Below, piece after piece: positions 6,112 through 8,034 of a stretch of 8,034 nt of DNA. The stretch comes from Candidatus Nanopelagicales bacterium. GTDB taxonomy: Bacteria > Actinomycetota > Actinomycetes > S36-B12. The notes under the pieces were generated by a model. It saw nothing but the letters and a program-made list of their open reading frames with translations. It did no database searches and was not told the origin of the DNA. Position numbers and translations under genes: made by a program. The stretch is taken from contig JAURQC010000009.1 of NCBI GenBank assembly GCA_030836325.1, positions 1-8,034 of the forward strand, in the 5' to 3' direction. Position 1 is the first letter of the stretch. Each line of letters opens with the position of its first letter.

Positions 6112-7251
6112 ATGTCCGAGGATCCGTCGCCGCCGGACGTGCCGATCCGCGGGGACGATGAGGTGACTCCTCGCCGATCAGTCCAGATGGTCGCCTTGGA
6201 TCCGAAGTTCCTTCGTAAGACCGTTTTGATCATCCTGGTTGGGATCGTCATCTTCCAGGTCTTCGAGTGGACGGCACTTCGCCTCGCCGGCTTCTTGTTC
6301 AACATCCTGCTCGCCTGGCTCCTGGCTATTTCCTTCGACCCGCTCGTTACCGGCCTCACCCGCCGCGGGATGCCGAGGGCCCTGGCGACCACGATCGTCG
6401 CGCTAAGCGTCACGCTCGGCATCGGCTTGTTCCTGTTCCTCTTCGGAGGCGCGCTCGCGGCACAGGCCACCGCCTTGGTCTTGAGCGTTCCATTTGTTGT
6501 GCTCGACCTGGTGTCCTGGCTGAATGGAACCTTCGATGCGGGCATCGACCCGGCCGACATCACCGCAAACCTGAACCTCACTACTCAGCAGATCGCCGAC
6601 ATCGCAGGTTCTCTCGCGGGCGGGATCCTCGGCGTCATCTCCAGCGTGTTCGGGGCGATCTTCTCGCTCCTGACCGTGATCGTCTTCAGCTTCTACTTCT
6701 CCGCATCGGCTCCCCGCATCAAGCGATTCCTGGCGTCGTGGCTGCGACCGGATCGCCAGGTGGTCTTCATTGATGTCTGGGACATCTCCGTTCGCAAAGC
6801 CGGTGGCTTTGTCATTTCCAAACTGGCGTTGGCGTCAATATCTGCCGCAGCACACATTGCCTTCTTCTGGATCATCGATGTTCCCTACTGGCTACCGATG
6901 GGCATCTTCGCTGGCTTTGTAAGCCAGTTCATTCCCACGATCGGCACCTACATCGGAATCATCGTCCCGGCGTTCTTCGCTGCCTTCAACGATCCGTGGG
7001 ATGTGCTGTGGATCGTCATCTTCGCAACCATCTACCAGCAGATCGAGAACTACATCTTCACGCCACGGATCTCCACAGCCACGATGGATATCAATTCCGG
7101 CGTCGCCTTGGCCGCCGTGTTCATCGGCGCAGCACTCTTCGGGCCGATAGGAGCGATCATCGGTATCCCACTTGTGGCCATCATTATCGCCATCGTCGAA
7201 ACGTACGGCCGACGCTACGAACTGCACCCAGATCTCGATAAGCGGATCTAG
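6112..7251 (+). CDS. AI-2E family transporter (UPF0118 membrane protein)
   Basis: Multi-pass inner-membrane protein of the AI-2E family (once UPF0118). Some members have been linked to autoinducer-2 export, others to ion or antiporter activity; the substrate cannot be read from sequence. The 379-residue product has a cytoplasmic N-terminus rich in Pro and Asp, hydrophobic segments at about 37-56, 58-75, 91-112 and 166-198, and the conserved C-terminal half: PYWLPMGIFAGF (258-269), FIPTIGTYIGIIVPAFFA (273-290), QQIENYIFTPRI (309-320) and GPIGAIIGIPLVAIIIA (344-360). The ATG at 6112 is supported by GGGAGG 6 nt upstream. It shares one base with the following DUF3291 gene, suggesting an operon. 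Confidence 0.9.
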   Translation: MSEDPSPPDVPIRGDDEVTPRRSVQMVALDPKFLRKTVLIILVGIVIFQVFEWTALRLAGFLFNILLAWLLAISFDPLVTGLTRRGMPRALATTIVALSVTLGIGLFLFLFGGALAAQATALVLSVPFVVLDLVSWLNGTFDAGIDPADITANLNLTTQQIADIAGSLAGGILGVISSVFGAIFSLLTVIVFSFYFSASAPRIKRFLASWLRPDRQVVFIDVWDISVRKAGGFVISKLALASISAAAHIAFFWIIDVPYWLPMGIFAGFVSQFIPTIGTYIGIIVPAFFAAFNDPWDVLWIVIFATIYQQIENYIFTPRISTATMDINSGVALAAVFIGAALFGPIGAIIGIPLVAIIIAIVETYGRRYELHPDLDKRI

Positions 7252-7697
7252 TGCCGTTCGCCCAGTTGAACCTTGCTCGCGCGAAGCACCCGTTGACGTC
7301 AGCCGAGATGGCTGACTTCGTGTCGATGATCGCGGAAGTGAACGCTGCAGCCGAGGCAGCCGACGGCTTCATCTGGCGGCTACGCGATGACGGTGGTGAC
7401 GGAGCCCTGGGCGTTCGGTTGTCCGGCGACGATCCAGAAACGGCTGACCTGCTGGTGAACATGTCGGTGTGGCGGGACTTGGACGCACTTCGGGCATTCG
7501 TAATCGATGACCCCGGCCACCGGGGAGTGATGAAACGACGAGCCGAGTGGTTCCACCGCGCGCTCGAACCCATGACCGTCTGCTGGTACGTGGCTGAGGG
7601 TGAGATCCCAACGACCGAAGACGCTGAGGCCCGGCTGACTGAGTTGCGACTATCGGGTCCAAGTAGTGAGTTGTTCGAGTTCAAGCATCGGGGCTAG
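7251..7697 (+). CDS. DUF3291 domain-containing protein
   Basis: Small (148 residues) probably cytosolic protein matching the DUF3291 pattern: N-terminal FAQLNLARAKHPL, then FIWRL, LVNMSVWRDLDALRAFV (about residues 68-84), HRGVMKRRAEWF (about 89-100), and a C-terminal W-x-x-x-G-x-x-PT segment with EARLTELRLSGP. The family is thought to adopt a dimeric alpha-beta barrel fold related to monooxygenase-like proteins, but its biochemical role is unknown. The GTG start at 7251 shares its G with the TAG stop of the AI-2E gene (TAGTG), and there is no strong Shine-Dalgarno, so expression is probably by translational re-initiation. The stop overlaps the era stop in a CTAG. Confidence 0.86.
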   Translation: MPFAQLNLARAKHPLTSAEMADFVSMIAEVNAAAEAADGFIWRLRDDGGDGALGVRLSGDDPETADLLVNMSVWRDLDALRAFVIDDPGHRGVMKRRAEWFHRALEPMTVCWYVAEGEIPTTEDAEARLTELRLSGPSSELFEFKHRG

Positions 7698-8034
7698 AAG
7701 CCCAGTCGACGCAACTGCTTGGGGTCCTTCTGCCAGTCCTTGGCGAGCTTGACGTGGAGGTCGAGGAAGACCGGGGTGCCCAGGAGGCGCTCGATGTGGG
7801 GCCTGGATGTTGCACCAATTTCGCGAAGGCGTGAGCCCTTCTTGCCGATGACGATTGCCTTTTGGCTGTCGCGCTCGACGTAGATGTCCGCACGGACGTC
7901 GGTTAGGGGCTTGCCCTCGGGGCGGTCCTCGCGGGGCACGATCTCCTCGACCACCACGGCGATGCTGTGCGGCAACTCCTCGCGTGCTTCTTTGAGTGCT
8001 GCCTCTCGGATGTATTCGGCGATGGTGATGTCGA
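7694..8034 (-). CDS. era: GTPase Era, C-terminal part (5' end outside window)
   Basis: Era binds the 3' end of 16S rRNA and aids 30S subunit maturation. Only the last 112 residues are visible, covering the end of the linker and the KH RNA-binding domain: AEYIREAA...ELPHSIAVVVEEI, then the KH core AIVIGKKGSRLREIG with its GKKG loop, RPHIERLLGTPVFLDLHVKLAKDW, and the conserved C-terminus LRRLGF. The GTPase domain (G1-G5 motifs) lies beyond the right edge. The frame continues open to base 8034; the TTG at 7975 is Leu of ELPHS, not a start. The gene is convergent with the DUF3291 gene. Confidence 0.95.
   Translation of the reverse strand, partial: DITIAEYIREAALKEAREELPHSIAVVVEEIVPREDRPEGKPLTDVRADIYVERDSQKAIVIGKKGSRLREIGATSRPHIERLLGTPVFLDLHVKLAKDWQKDPKQLRRLGF

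Noticed and set aside
7973..7975. TTG as the start of the era fragment
   Set aside because: The codon is Leu in the conserved ELPHS segment, and upstream codons up to 8034 still read as Era sequence.

Overview
The window looks like chromosome from a GC-rich actinobacterium. GC is roughly 60% by eye. GTG starts are common (znuB, recO, the DUF3291 gene and probably the secreted-protein gene), genes are tightly packed, and the order zur(+) / unknown(-) / uppS(-) / recO(-) ... era(-) resembles, from memory, the M. tuberculosis furB-Rv2360c-uppS-recO-amiA2-era neighbourhood. I cannot name genus or species. No tRNA, rRNA, CRISPR, IS element or prophage signature was seen.

Left part (1-2935, + strand): a zinc-acquisition operon. 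It holds a zinc-binding ABC solute-binding protein (5' end outside the window), an ABC-3 family permease, an ABC ATPase with a His-rich C-terminal tail, and a Zur repressor. The permease/ATPase pair overlaps by 8 nt and the ATPase/zur pair by 11 nt, so the last three genes are probably co-transcribed and translationally coupled. The likely logic is Zn import by ZnuABC with the zinc sensor encoded at the end of the operon it should repress. The operon promoter and any Zur box lie upstream, outside the window.

Middle part (2940-6053, - strand): a large secreted protein of unknown function (signal peptide, two Cys-containing modules, Gln-rich linker, very basic Ig-like C-terminus), then uppS (cis-prenyl diphosphate synthase for cell-wall lipid carrier) and recO (recombinational repair). 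recO and uppS form a likely two-gene operon with a 28-nt gap. The secreted-protein gene is separated from uppS by a 95-nt gap and may have its own promoter. Its 3' end faces that of zur only 4 nt away.

Right part (6112-8034): an AI-2E-family membrane protein and a DUF3291 protein on the + strand, coupled by a TAGTG stop/start, then the 3' end of era on the - strand. The DUF3291 and era genes end on the same palindromic CTAG. Most of the window is ordinary core and housekeeping content. The best candidate for something undescribed is the 485-residue secreted protein at 2940-4397. I see no evidence for a novel multi-gene system.
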